DNA of 64,000 nt, from assembly GCF_036825535.1 (NCBI RefSeq), contig NZ_CP098812.1:1364001-1428000 (forward strand), written 5' to 3'. Origin of the DNA: Parasalinivibrio latis (lineage in GTDB: Bacteria > Pseudomonadota > Gammaproteobacteria > Enterobacterales > Vibrionaceae). The notes under the pieces are model-generated. The model was not told the DNA's origin. It saw only the letters and a list, made by a program, of their open reading frames with translations, and did no database searches. The position numbers were made by a program, and so were the translations under genes. Below, in pieces: positions 41,785-50,459 of the stretch (position 1 is its first letter; the number at the start of each line of letters is the position of its first letter).

Positions 41785-42343
41785 ACTCCCACTTGTTTCC
41801 CGGAGGCTTGTAGGCGGCCAGTTTGTCGACCAATGCTTCCGGTGAGTCAGCCAGCACCAACATGTCTGCCATTTCCGCTTTCAGGAAACCGGCTTCCACC
41901 ATATTGGTGACCATACCAAGCAGAGGATCCCAGTAACCTCCGGTGTTGTAAAACGCACAGGGTTTATTGTGGTAGCCAAGCTGCGCCCACGTCCAGGCTT
42001 CAAAAATTTCTTCCAGCGTGCCCGCGCCGCCGGGCAGGGCAACAAAGGCATCTGCCAATCCTGCCATTTTCGCTTTCCGCTCGTGCATGTCTTTCACCAC
42101 GAAAAGTTCGGTGACGCCGGTATGGGCAAGCTCTTTGTCTTTCAAACGTTCGGGGATTACACCGTAAACCTTTCCACCGTGCGCCATTGCAGAGTCAGCA
42201 ATGGTTCCCATCAGGCCGACCTTTCCCCCGCCGTAAACCACATCCATACCGTTTTGGGCGAGGTACTTTCCGAGTTTTCGTGTTTCTTCAACATACTCAG
42301 GGTGGTTACCGCTACTGGAACCGCAAAAAATGGCAATCTTCAT
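41783..42343 (-). CDS. LOG-family nucleotide phosphoribohydrolase (TIGR00730)
   Basis: 186 residues from the ATG at 42343 (AGGA 8 bases upstream; a TTG further up is less likely). Rossmann-like LOG fold with IAIFCGSSSGNHPEY, VVYGGGKVGLMG, MHERKAKMAGLADAFVALPGGAGTLEEIFEAWTWAQLG containing the PGGxGTxxE motif. Family members release the base from AMP or cytokinin riboside monophosphates. Housekeeping-type gene, monocistronic. Confidence 0.92.
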   Translation of the reverse strand: MKIAIFCGSSSGNHPEYVEETRKLGKYLAQNGMDVVYGGGKVGLMGTIADSAMAHGGKVYGVIPERLKDKELAHTGVTELFVVKDMHERKAKMAGLADAFVALPGGAGTLEEIFEAWTWAQLGYHNKPCAFYNTGGYWDPLLGMVTNMVEAGFLKAEMADMLVLADSPEALVDKLAAYKPPGNKWE

Positions 42344-42420
42344 GTTGGTATCCTGCAAAGCTGTTCTATGAGTAAAGCTAAGCCATTCTTTCCGTTAGGG
42401 CAATGGTGGATCCGGAATCA

Positions 42421-42447
42421 AAAAAGCGGCTGGGTTAGCCGCTTTTT
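42421..42447. terminator. bidirectional terminator after the IclR gene
   Basis: AAAAAGCGGCT (42421-42431), five-base loop, AGCCGCTTTTT (42437-42447): perfect 11-bp stem with A/T runs on both sides. It ends the leftward Fe-ADH/mmsA/iclR transcription unit. Confidence 0.92.
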
Positions 42448-42484
42448 GGGGTTCACACTATCTGTCATTGATTTGTACGGTTTG

Positions 42485-43273
42485 TCAGTGATCGGTGCGG
42501 TTTTTCTCGTTGCTTTGAATCAGGTCCGAAAGCTCATCGGCAGCTTTGCGCAACTGGCTGACATGATCCATAAGCTGGGCGGCTGTTTTCCGGGTTACCG
42601 GGGCATGGCAGAACAAACAGGCGAAAAGCTTGCCCTGTTCGTTTTTGATGGGAACGGCGATAGCGGACATGCCATCAACATATTCTTCGTTATCAATGCC
42701 AATTTGAGACTGCCGGATCGTGATCAACTGCTCTTCCAGAGCATTTGGCTCCGTAATTGTGCTTTTGCTCATTTGTTGAAGCGGCAGGTTCTTCAATATC
42801 GCCCGACGGCGGGCTTCCGGTAATGTACTGAGATACAGCTTTCCACTTGCAGTACACCAGACCGGGGTCCGGCTGCCTACGGGCAGGTGAACGCGCAGTG
42901 GCCAGTTGGCTTCCACACGGTCGTAGTAAATCATTTCGGTACCATCGGGAATGGCAATACCACAGGTTTCACCAATATCTTCGGACAGACGCTCAAGAAT
43001 CGCCCTGCGCAGAGCTTTGTAGCGGCTTGAATACAGTACGCCGAGGGCAACTTTATGGAAACGGTCACCGGGAACAAGGTTGCCGCGCATATTGGTATAA
43101 AGCCAGCCTTCTTCCTGAAGGGTGTTCACCAGACGGTGGGCCGTAGGCTTCGGAATGTCGAGAAGATGGCCTAGATCAGTCGGTGACATCGGCTGTTCGC
43201 AGTTAGAGACAGCTTCGAGAATTTCCAGAACGCGGATGATGGAGGATCCTTTCTCGCGCTTATTATCTGTCAT
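42485..43273 (-). CDS. IclR-family transcriptional regulator
   Basis: 262 residues from the ATG at 43273; an upstream TTG frame lacks a ribosome site. Winged helix at about 10-75 (IIRVLEILEAVSNCEQPMSPTDLGHLLDIPKPTAHRLVNTLQEEG), then the IclR effector domain (VHLPVGSRTPVWCTASGKLYLSTL and DNEEYVDGMSAIAVPI). It lies 135 bases downstream of mmsA on the same strand and probably controls the Fe-ADH-mmsA genes and maybe the divergent sugar operon. Ligand unknown. Confidence 0.9.
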   Translation of the reverse strand: MTDNKREKGSSIIRVLEILEAVSNCEQPMSPTDLGHLLDIPKPTAHRLVNTLQEEGWLYTNMRGNLVPGDRFHKVALGVLYSSRYKALRRAILERLSEDIGETCGIAIPDGTEMIYYDRVEANWPLRVHLPVGSRTPVWCTASGKLYLSTLPEARRRAILKNLPLQQMSKSTITEPNALEEQLITIRQSQIGIDNEEYVDGMSAIAVPIKNEQGKLFACLFCHAPVTRKTAAQLMDHVSQLRKAADELSDLIQSNEKNRTDH

Positions 43274-43408
43274 AGTGTGTTTGCTTTCCGTATTTGTTAC
43301 GCCCCAAAGGCCGGGCAAAATATACCGATTAACCGGGCGTGTTTGCCTTTCAATAGAGAAAGTTAAACACGCCCCTGTATATTCTGCCCTATTTTACTCA
43401 AATGGGGA

Positions 43409-44911
43409 TCATTTCATGGTTGGCATTGAGAATTCAGCCTGCATTTGGCTGGATTCAGGCCAACGGGAAGTGACGGTCTTCATGCGGGTGAAGAAACGTA
43501 CACCATCCGGTCCATGCATATTGAGAGGTCCGAACGCTGAACGCTTCCAGCCACCGAAGCAGTGGAATGCCATCGGGACAGGGATTGGCACATTGACACC
43601 GACCATACCAACTTTGACTTTTTCCTGGTATTGGCGAGCTGCACGGCCACTCTGGGTAAAGATAGCGGTACCGTTGCCGAACTCATGATCGTTGGCAAGG
43701 CGAATGGCTTCTTCCAGGTTGTTTACGCGCACGACACTCAGTACCGGGCCAAAGATTTCTTCGTTGTAGATACGCATGTCTGTAGTGACGTTGTCAAACA
43801 GTGTTGGGCCAACGAAGTAGCCATTCTCGTGACCGGCCACTTTCAGGTCACGGCCGTCAACAACCAGTGTTGCACCTTCGCTAATGCCCTGATCGATGTA
43901 TCCGAGCACCTTTTCTCGGTGTACGTCACTGATAAGCGGACCCATGTCCGGTTCTACTTCCTGGCCAATACCTGGCCCTACTTTCAGCGACTTGGCTGCA
44001 TCAGTCAGGCGGGATACGATCTTGTCAGCAGTTTCATCGCCTACACATACTGCGACTGAAATTGCCATACAACGCTCACCGGCTGAACCGTATGCCGCAC
44101 CCATCAGGGCGTTTACGACCTGATCCGGGTCGGCATCCGGCATCGCTACCAGATGGTTTTTCGCCCCACCCAGTGCCTGGCATCGCTTACCGTTTTTCGA
44201 AGCGGTTGAGTAGATATACTCTGCAATCGGCGTTGAACCTACAAAGCTGACTGCTTCAACTGAAGGGTGGGACAGAAGGATATCAACCGAGGCCTTGTCA
44301 CCATTCACCACGTTAAATACGCCGTCAGGCAGGCCCGCTTCACGAAGCAGGTTTGCCAGGAACAGTGCCGGTGCAGGGTTCTTTTCAGATGGCTTCAGTA
44401 CAAAGGTATTACCACATGCGATGGCAACCGGGAACATCCACATAGGAACCATTACCGGGAAGTTGAACGGTGTGATACCGGCACAGACACCCACAGGTTG
44501 CATCATGGAGTGTGAGTCAACACCACGGCCGACGTTGAGTGAGTGCTCCCCTTTCTGGCTGTGTGGAATACCGCAGGCAAATTCAACGACTTCCAGGCCA
44601 CGGGTGATTTCACCCTGAGCGTCGGAAAATACCTTGCCGTGCTGCTGAACGATCAGTTCAGCCAGTTCATTCCGGTTTTCCTCAACCAGCGCTTTAAATT
44701 TGAACAGTACACGAGCCCGCACAACGGCCGGGGTTGCAGACCAGGTCTCAAGTGCATTGGCTGCAGCTTCAACGGCTGCAAGGGTAGTTGCTTCCGAAGA
44801 TAACTCTACGTCAGCAATTTGTGCGCCTTCCGCCGGGTTATACACAGGTGCCAGACGGGCGTTGTCATCGAACACGACGGCGTTATTTATAAAGTGGCCA
44901 ATGCGTTCCAT
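43409..44911 (-). CDS. mmsA: CoA-acylating methylmalonate/malonate semialdehyde dehydrogenase
   Basis: 500 residues, full MmsA length. ALDH fold with ITPFNFPVMVPMWMFPVAIACGNTFVLKPSEKNP, FVGSTPIAEYIY, the nucleophile cysteine in GSAGERCMAIS, and the MmsA-specific C-terminal FGGWKRSAFGPLNMHGPDGVRFFTRMKTVTSRW. It converts malonate or methylmalonate semialdehyde plus CoA and NAD+ to acetyl- or propionyl-CoA and CO2. AAGGAG 9 bases before ATG. Downstream of an iron-dependent alcohol dehydrogenase by 57 bases: the pair could turn a 3-hydroxyacid into acyl-CoA. Confidence 0.93.
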   Translation of the reverse strand: MERIGHFINNAVVFDDNARLAPVYNPAEGAQIADVELSSEATTLAAVEAAANALETWSATPAVVRARVLFKFKALVEENRNELAELIVQQHGKVFSDAQGEITRGLEVVEFACGIPHSQKGEHSLNVGRGVDSHSMMQPVGVCAGITPFNFPVMVPMWMFPVAIACGNTFVLKPSEKNPAPALFLANLLREAGLPDGVFNVVNGDKASVDILLSHPSVEAVSFVGSTPIAEYIYSTASKNGKRCQALGGAKNHLVAMPDADPDQVVNALMGAAYGSAGERCMAISVAVCVGDETADKIVSRLTDAAKSLKVGPGIGQEVEPDMGPLISDVHREKVLGYIDQGISEGATLVVDGRDLKVAGHENGYFVGPTLFDNVTTDMRIYNEEIFGPVLSVVRVNNLEEAIRLANDHEFGNGTAIFTQSGRAARQYQEKVKVGMVGVNVPIPVPMAFHCFGGWKRSAFGPLNMHGPDGVRFFTRMKTVTSRWPESSQMQAEFSMPTMK

Positions 44912-44968
44912 ATGTTGAATCTCCTTTTGTTTTGGCTTCTTTGTAATAGTGCTTTAGCGTTGTTGGTA

Positions 44969-46129
44969 TTAAGACCACACGTGATGGTAGAGGGATACAA
45001 GGGTTTCCTGATCCGGGATCCTTGGGTTGTTGCCTGGCGAGCCGGAGGCAATTGCCTGGCTGGCCATGGTCTCGCAAAGTTCAAAATACCGGTCTTTGTC
45101 GATTCCAAATTCAGACATGCTGGGAACATTGAGCTCCTGGTTTATCGCTTGCAGCTCTTGTACCAGTGTCTGGCATGCTATTTCATCATCTGTGTCCTGG
45201 CTCACAACACCCATAGCCCTGGCACACTCTGCATAGCGTTCGGTTGCGTCAGGAATAGAGAACTCGGTGACGTGGGGCAGCAACATGGCGTTCGAAAGGC
45301 CATGAGGAACATGGAAAAAAGCACCAATTGGACGGCTCATCCCGTGAACCAGGGCAACGGATGCAGCAGAAAACGCCATGCCAGCCAAGGTAGAACCCAA
45401 CATCATCGCTTCACGCGCTTCTTTATCATCCGGGGTGTGGTAAACGCGGCGCAGGTTTGGCGCAATCAGTTTCATTGCAGACAATGCCTGGCAGTCACTG
45501 AATGGGTTAGCTTTGCGGCTGACATAGGCTTCAATGGCATGGGTGAGGGCATCGATACCGGTATCGGCGGTTACGCGAGGCGGAACACTGAGTGTGAGGG
45601 AAAAGTCGATAATGGCGGCCTGTGGCATAAAGCCAAGGCCAACGCACAGCATTTTTTCGTCAACTTTGTCGTCGGTGATAATGGTAAACCGGGTGACCTC
45701 AGAGCCGGTACCTGCCGTAGTAGGAATAGCAATGATGGGGACACCACTTTCAGACACGTCACGCGGGAATTTGTAGTCGCGCATATTCCCGCCAAACTTG
45801 CCCAGAATACCGATAGCCTTGGCTGAATCGATTGGGCTCCCACCACCCAGAGCGATAATAGAATCAAATTCACCGACTTTAAAAGCATCGACCCCGGCGA
45901 TAATTGATGACTCTGTTGGTTCAGGAACAGTGTCTGAAAATACTGCGTGAGTGATACCAGCCTGGTCCAGGATGGCCCCAATACGGGCTGCATACCCAAG
46001 ATCTACCATCACCTTGTCTGTAATAATAAGGGGAGATTTACATCCCAGTCGCTTCAGAATTGCAGCGACCTGGGTGCTTGCTCCCTCACCGATTTCCATA
46101 ACCCGGGGGAGTTGTACGTGATTGCTCAT
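44969..46129 (-). CDS. iron-containing alcohol dehydrogenase (group III)
   Basis: 386 residues. NAD-binding GGGSPIDSAKAIG and PTTAGTGSEVT; metal ligands in DTGIDALTHAIEAY (Asp, His) and HGMSRPIGAFFHVPHGLSNAMLLPH (two His). Oxidises or reduces a small alcohol/aldehyde such as a diol, hydroxyacid or lactaldehyde-type compound. First gene of the leftward unit with mmsA and iclR, and divergent from the ABC sugar operon, which makes a shared pathway plausible. Confidence 0.92.
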   Translation of the reverse strand: MSNHVQLPRVMEIGEGASTQVAAILKRLGCKSPLIITDKVMVDLGYAARIGAILDQAGITHAVFSDTVPEPTESSIIAGVDAFKVGEFDSIIALGGGSPIDSAKAIGILGKFGGNMRDYKFPRDVSESGVPIIAIPTTAGTGSEVTRFTIITDDKVDEKMLCVGLGFMPQAAIIDFSLTLSVPPRVTADTGIDALTHAIEAYVSRKANPFSDCQALSAMKLIAPNLRRVYHTPDDKEAREAMMLGSTLAGMAFSAASVALVHGMSRPIGAFFHVPHGLSNAMLLPHVTEFSIPDATERYAECARAMGVVSQDTDDEIACQTLVQELQAINQELNVPSMSEFGIDKDRYFELCETMASQAIASGSPGNNPRIPDQETLVSLYHHVWS

Positions 46130-46676
46130 GGCGTTATCCCTTCTACATGTCTTATTACTGCCAACTTCAATACGGCAAGTAAATTAATCCTAATACTTAT
46201 TATTAAAATGATACTTTGGGTCTCGTTTATATAGATACTAGCCTCTGCAAACTGTGTTTTGCAAGTGTAAATGAGACATTTGGTATCAATATAAATAATC
46301 ACTACGGCCTGTGATCAGGAGAGGCTTTTGTGTCTGATCACATTTTTAACATCTCGGTCACAATTGGGTGTTAAGAAAAATGGCCTCAAAAATTCCTGCT
46401 GAAATCCCTTTAAAAACAGAGACTGCAATTCATTGAAATGTTAATTAGATGTTGTTGCATCGGCGTGCGCTGTCAATTTATTGAGACTTTTAGTATTGAT
46501 TTCGCTTTGACACATGTGAGGGAGAGTGATTACTCTTTCACTAGCTGAAATATATTTCACCAATGCGTAACAAACTTCACGGGGTGATGTATTTTGCTAA
46601 ACCAACACGGTGGCCATACAGGGCAGGTCACCAATTACAAGAACGTAGACCGCTTATCGAAAACAAGGAGAGTGGG
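46130..46676. other. divergent control region between Fe-ADH and sugar ABC operon
   Basis: 547 bases, AT-rich, no gene supported. It contains an inverted repeat TGTGATCAG (46310-46318), 15-base spacer, CTGATCACA (46334-46342). An open frame from 46563 is only an in-frame extension of the binding-protein gene and lacks a ribosome site. Promoters for both directions should be here, but no clear -35/-10 pair stands out. Confidence 0.55.
46310..46342. promoter_or_regulatory. inverted repeat, candidate operator of the sugar operon
   Basis: Perfect 9-bp arms TGTGATCAG and CTGATCACA separated by 15 bases, 335 bases before the binding-protein ATG and 181 bases before the Fe-ADH ATG. Possible site for the SorC or IclR regulator. 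The spacing excludes a normal CRP site even though each arm resembles TGTGA. Confidence 0.45.
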
Positions 46677-47735
46677 ATGAAAATGCAATTTCAGTTAAAC
46701 CCTACGTTAAAGCGTGTTGTCGGTATCGCAGCGCTGTCAGTTGCATCGCTGCTTACAACAACCGGTACAGCAAGTGCGGAGGGTGATGCACCATTCCGTT
46801 GTAAGCCGGGTGAAACCTATTACATGAATGTCATGGTAAGTGGGGTTGAGTACTGGTTCCCTGTATATGAGATGATGAAGCAAGCTGCACAGTCAATGGG
46901 TTGTAAGACCGTTTATACCGGTACCCCAGAGTATGACGTGAACAAGCAGCTGGCCTCATTTGAACAGGTGCTGGCGAAAAAGCCGGCGGGCATCCTGCTT
47001 CACCCAATGAACCCAGACCCATTTATTGAGCCAATCAACCGCGCAGCAGAAATGGGTATTCCTGTTGTGACCTTCGCAGCGGATTCACCAAACAGTAAGC
47101 GTGTTTCCTTTATTACGTCTGACAACTTCCAGGAAGGTAAGTACGCAGCAGACGCAGTAGCAGAAGCCATGGGTGGCAAGGGCGAATATGCCGTACTGGA
47201 AAACCCAGGACAGGACAACCACGACCGCCGTATTTCTGCCTTTATCGATCGTATGAAGGAAAAGTGGCCTGACATGAAGCTCGCTTCCCGCGCAGCAAGT
47301 AACCAGGATCCAACGAAAGCCTACAACGCGGTAATGACCATGGCACAGGCTCACCCGAACCTGGGTGCGGTATTCATGCCTGAAGCAAACTCAGCGCTGG
47401 GTGCTGCGCAGGCAGCCAAAGAGCTGGGTGGCAAAATCAAGGTTATGAACGCAGACGTGAATGCCAAGATCCTTGACATGATCAAGTCAGGCGAAGTGTT
47501 CGGTGCGGTTAACCCTAACCAGGGTATGCAGGGCTACATGGGCATGATGATGCTTTATATGGCCGCGCACTCTGACCTTATCGACCCAATGAACGACTAC
47601 AAGCGTTCTGGCTACAACCCAATGGGTATTCCATTCGTTGACAACGGCTTTGCCATTGTCACCAAAGAGAATGCTGATGACTTCTCATGGGACAAGTACC
47701 TGGAGAAGCGTGGCACCAAAGGTATCAATGAGTAA
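46677..47735 (+). CDS. ABC sugar-binding periplasmic protein (RbsB/LsrB type)
   Basis: 352 residues from the ATG at 46677 with AAGGAG 6 bases upstream. Signal peptide about 1-34 (VVGIAALSVASLLTTTGTASAEG). Peripla_BP_4 domain: YYMNVMVSGVEYWFPVYEMMKQAAQSMG, PAGILLHPMNPDPFIEPINRAAEMGIPVVTFAADSPNSKR, and VMNADVNAKILDMIKSGEVFGAVNPNQGMQGYMG. Binds a sugar or polyol in the periplasm. First gene of a nine-kilobase catabolic operon. Confidence 0.9.
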   Translation: MKMQFQLNPTLKRVVGIAALSVASLLTTTGTASAEGDAPFRCKPGETYYMNVMVSGVEYWFPVYEMMKQAAQSMGCKTVYTGTPEYDVNKQLASFEQVLAKKPAGILLHPMNPDPFIEPINRAAEMGIPVVTFAADSPNSKRVSFITSDNFQEGKYAADAVAEAMGGKGEYAVLENPGQDNHDRRISAFIDRMKEKWPDMKLASRAASNQDPTKAYNAVMTMAQAHPNLGAVFMPEANSALGAAQAAKELGGKIKVMNADVNAKILDMIKSGEVFGAVNPNQGMQGYMGMMMLYMAAHSDLIDPMNDYKRSGYNPMGIPFVDNGFAIVTKENADDFSWDKYLEKRGTKGINE

Positions 47736-47740
47736 GCGGT

Positions 47741-47794
47741 ACCTATTTAGATAGACCTTGCTTTTTTGATGGGGCGCCCTCCGCCCAAATAGGT
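47741..47794. repeat. inverted repeat between binding-protein and ATPase genes
   Basis: ACCTATTT (47741-47748) and AAATAGGT (47787-47794) bracket an inner GGGCG/CGCCC hairpin (47773-47777, 47782-47786). No T-run follows. Likely an mRNA-stabilising or processing structure. Confidence 0.4.
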
Positions 47795-47879
47795 GCAGGC
47801 GCGAGGGTTAGCCCCCTTTTTGAATTACCCTGCCGGGAAGACCCGGATTGTGAAACGGCAACTAGCCCAGGAGCTGAAC

Positions 47880-49406
47880 GTGCAAACTACGACACCGGTT
47901 CTTGAAATTAAAAATGTGCGGAAGACCTTCGGTTCCACTGTCGCGCTGTCTGACGTGAGCTTTACCCTAATGCCGGGTGAGATTCATGCGCTGGCAGGTG
48001 AGAACGGGGCGGGAAAATCCACCCTGATGAAGATCATCGACGGCATTTACCAGCCGGACAGCGGTGACATCCTCATTGAGGGCAAGAAAACAAAAATCGC
48101 CGGACCACTTGAAGCACAAAAACTTGGAATCGGATTTGTTCATCAGGAAATCGCCCTTTGCCCGGATTTGAGCGTGGCTGAAAACATCCTGATGGCGAAA
48201 ACCAACTCATCTAATGCGTTCTTTATGGATTTTAAGTCTCTCTATAAAGAAGCAGAAGCAGCCATCAAACAGTTGGCTGATATTGACCCTAAATCCCGGT
48301 TGGATGAATTGAGCATATCTAACCAGCAGCTGGTGGAAATTGCCAAGGCACTGACCCAGGAATGCAAAATTCTCATCCTTGATGAGCCGACAGCGGCACT
48401 GACAGAAAACGAAGCGCAGATTCTGTTCCGCATTATGCAGGAGCTTAAAGCGAAAGGGATCAGCGTTATCTACATCAGCCACCGGATGGTGGAGGTGTTC
48501 GAGCAGTGCGACCGCGTGACGGTGTTCCGCGACGGCAAGCTGATCACCACTGAGGTAGTAAAGGAAACCACGCCGGATCAGGTCGTCAACCACCTGGTTG
48601 GACGGAAACTGACAGACCTCTACCCGGATAAATTTACCGGGGACATTGAAAATAACCCGGTATTGCTGTCGGTGAGAGGGATGACTGACGGCAGTCGTTT
48701 CCGCGATGTCAGTTTTGATGTCCATGAAGGCGAAATCTTTGGTATTGCCGGACTGATTGGCGCGGGGCGTTCTGAAGTCGTTAAGGCTATCTGTGGCCTC
48801 CAGAAGCGCAGTGGGGGAGAGATCGCTTACCGAGGGGAGTCAGTCTCGATCACCAATTACCAGGACGGTATCGCCAACGGCATCGTGTACCTGTCTGAAG
48901 ACCGCAAGGAAAACGGTGTCTTTCTGGAGTTGTCTATTGCGTCAAATGTCTCGGCGCTTAACCCGGAGCAGGTATCTGCCAACGGCCTGATTAACCGCGT
49001 TGCGGAGAACGAGCAGGCGCAGACGCTGACCGATGAGCTGAACCTCAAGTCAGCAGGTATGGATGCCCCGGTTTCTTCACTCAGTGGCGGTAACCAGCAA
49101 AAGGTGGCAATAGCCAAAATGCTCTCCATTAACCCGAAGGTGATCATCATGGATGAGCCGACCCGGGGGATTGATGTCGGGGCTAAGTCAGAAATACACA
49201 AAATGATTAGGGATCTGGCAAACAAGGGGGTATGCGTGATTGTGATTTCCTCCGAACTGCCGGAGGTCATCGGTCTGAGCGACCGGGTCATGGTGATGTG
49301 CGAGTCCGAATGTGCAGGCATCCTGCGCGGACAGGACATCACGGAAGAAAACATCATGCATCTCGCTTCAGGTGTCGATAAACACCGAGCAGCAGTGAAC
49401 CAATGA
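47880..49406 (+). CDS. sugar ABC transporter ATP-binding protein (RbsA type, two domains)
   Basis: 508 residues from a GTG at 47880, supported by CAGGAG 6 bases upstream and normal RbsA length; the open frame to 47793 is not used. First ATPase: Walker A GENGAGKST, signature LSISNQQLVEIAKAL, Walker B ILDEPTAAL. Second, degenerate half: GLIGAGRSE, LSGGNQQKVAIAKML, MDEPTRGIDVGAK. Energises the permease encoded next. Confidence 0.95.
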   Translation: MQTTTPVLEIKNVRKTFGSTVALSDVSFTLMPGEIHALAGENGAGKSTLMKIIDGIYQPDSGDILIEGKKTKIAGPLEAQKLGIGFVHQEIALCPDLSVAENILMAKTNSSNAFFMDFKSLYKEAEAAIKQLADIDPKSRLDELSISNQQLVEIAKALTQECKILILDEPTAALTENEAQILFRIMQELKAKGISVIYISHRMVEVFEQCDRVTVFRDGKLITTEVVKETTPDQVVNHLVGRKLTDLYPDKFTGDIENNPVLLSVRGMTDGSRFRDVSFDVHEGEIFGIAGLIGAGRSEVVKAICGLQKRSGGEIAYRGESVSITNYQDGIANGIVYLSEDRKENGVFLELSIASNVSALNPEQVSANGLINRVAENEQAQTLTDELNLKSAGMDAPVSSLSGGNQQKVAIAKMLSINPKVIIMDEPTRGIDVGAKSEIHKMIRDLANKGVCVIVISSELPEVIGLSDRVMVMCESECAGILRGQDITEENIMHLASGVDKHRAAVNQ

Positions 49407-49426
49407 TTCGAAAAATGGAGAGACAA

Positions 49427-50434
49427 ATGAGCAACGACGTTCTTACGGATAAAGGACCGAACAGCGAATCAAAGAGCATGCTCGGCAACCTGTTTTCCCG
49501 CACCAAGAATATGCGTGAATTCACCCTTATCCTTATTATCCTTGGTCTGTTTGTGACCATGAGTTTTGCCTCGCCCTACTTCCTGACGTGGGCGAACATG
49601 AAAGCCATGCTGCTGTCGTTTTCGACTGAAGGCATTGTGGTTGTTGGTATGACCCTGCTGATTATCGTCGGGGGGATAGACCTCTCAGTGGGGGCAGTAA
49701 TGTGCCTTGCCATGGTTTTTGCCGCCAAGCTGTTTATCGTGGGAATGAACCCCTGGCTTGCCAGTCTGGCGTCTATCATCATGTGCGGTGGTATCGGTTA
49801 CCTGATGGGCTTGTGCGTCACCAAAATTGGCTTGCACCACTTCATTGTCACCCTGGCGTTTATGGGGCTGGCAAGGGGCTTGAGCATGATCATTACCCAG
49901 GGTACGCCAATTTCACTGTTCTCCCTGCCGCCGGAATTTAAGTTCGTCGGTCAGGGTACCCTCTATGGCGTTCCGTTCTCGATCATTATCTTCTTTGTCG
50001 TGGTGGTGATTTCTGACTACCTGCTGAGAAATGCAACCGCATTCCGCAAGGTGTTCTATACCGGCAGTAACGAAAAAGCGGCAGAGTATTCCGGTGTACG
50101 CACTGACAAAGTAAAGCTCTGGGTAACGGTAATGTGTTCTGCGCTGTGTGGCCTGGGCGGCATTATCTATATGTCCAAGTTCGGTGCGGCAACCCCTAAC
50201 TTCGGTGTCGGGCTGGAACTTAACATCATTGCTGCGGCAGTTATCGGTGGTGCCAGCTTCAACGGCGGCCAGGGGTCAGTATTTGGTGCCATTCTGGGTA
50301 TCGCGCTGCTGAGCGTAGTGTCCAGCTCCCTGATCCTTCTCGATGTCTCGGTCTATTGGCAGGACTTTATTAAAGGCTTGATCCTTCTGGGTGCGGTAGC
50401 GCTTGACCACATTCTTAACCGCAAACCTAGCTGA
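49427..50434 (+). CDS. sugar ABC transporter permease (RbsC type)
   Basis: 335 residues from the third of three in-frame ATG codons (49427), the only one with GGAG at good spacing; the first at 49403 overlaps the ATPase stop. About eight to ten helices; RbsC/BPD_transp_2 signatures GMTLLIIVGGIDLSVGAVMCLAMVFAAKL, GSNEKAAEYSGVRTDKVKLWVTVMCSALCGLGGIIY and IAAAVIGGASFNGGQGSVFGAILG. Only one permease gene, so a homodimer is expected. Confidence 0.93.
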   Translation: MSNDVLTDKGPNSESKSMLGNLFSRTKNMREFTLILIILGLFVTMSFASPYFLTWANMKAMLLSFSTEGIVVVGMTLLIIVGGIDLSVGAVMCLAMVFAAKLFIVGMNPWLASLASIIMCGGIGYLMGLCVTKIGLHHFIVTLAFMGLARGLSMIITQGTPISLFSLPPEFKFVGQGTLYGVPFSIIIFFVVVVISDYLLRNATAFRKVFYTGSNEKAAEYSGVRTDKVKLWVTVMCSALCGLGGIIYMSKFGAATPNFGVGLELNIIAAAVIGGASFNGGQGSVFGAILGIALLSVVSSSLILLDVSVYWQDFIKGLILLGAVALDHILNRKPS

Positions 50435-50459
50435 GCATAATTAGAAATAAGGAGTCTCT

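Noticed and set aside
46310..46342. CRP site in front of the sugar operon
   Set aside because: TGTGA and TCACA elements occur but are far more than 6 bases apart; described as an inverted repeat of unknown binder instead.
46563..46676. N-terminal extension of the sugar-binding protein
   Set aside because: The extension has no ribosome site and precedes a normal signal peptide that starts at 46677 with AAGGAG.
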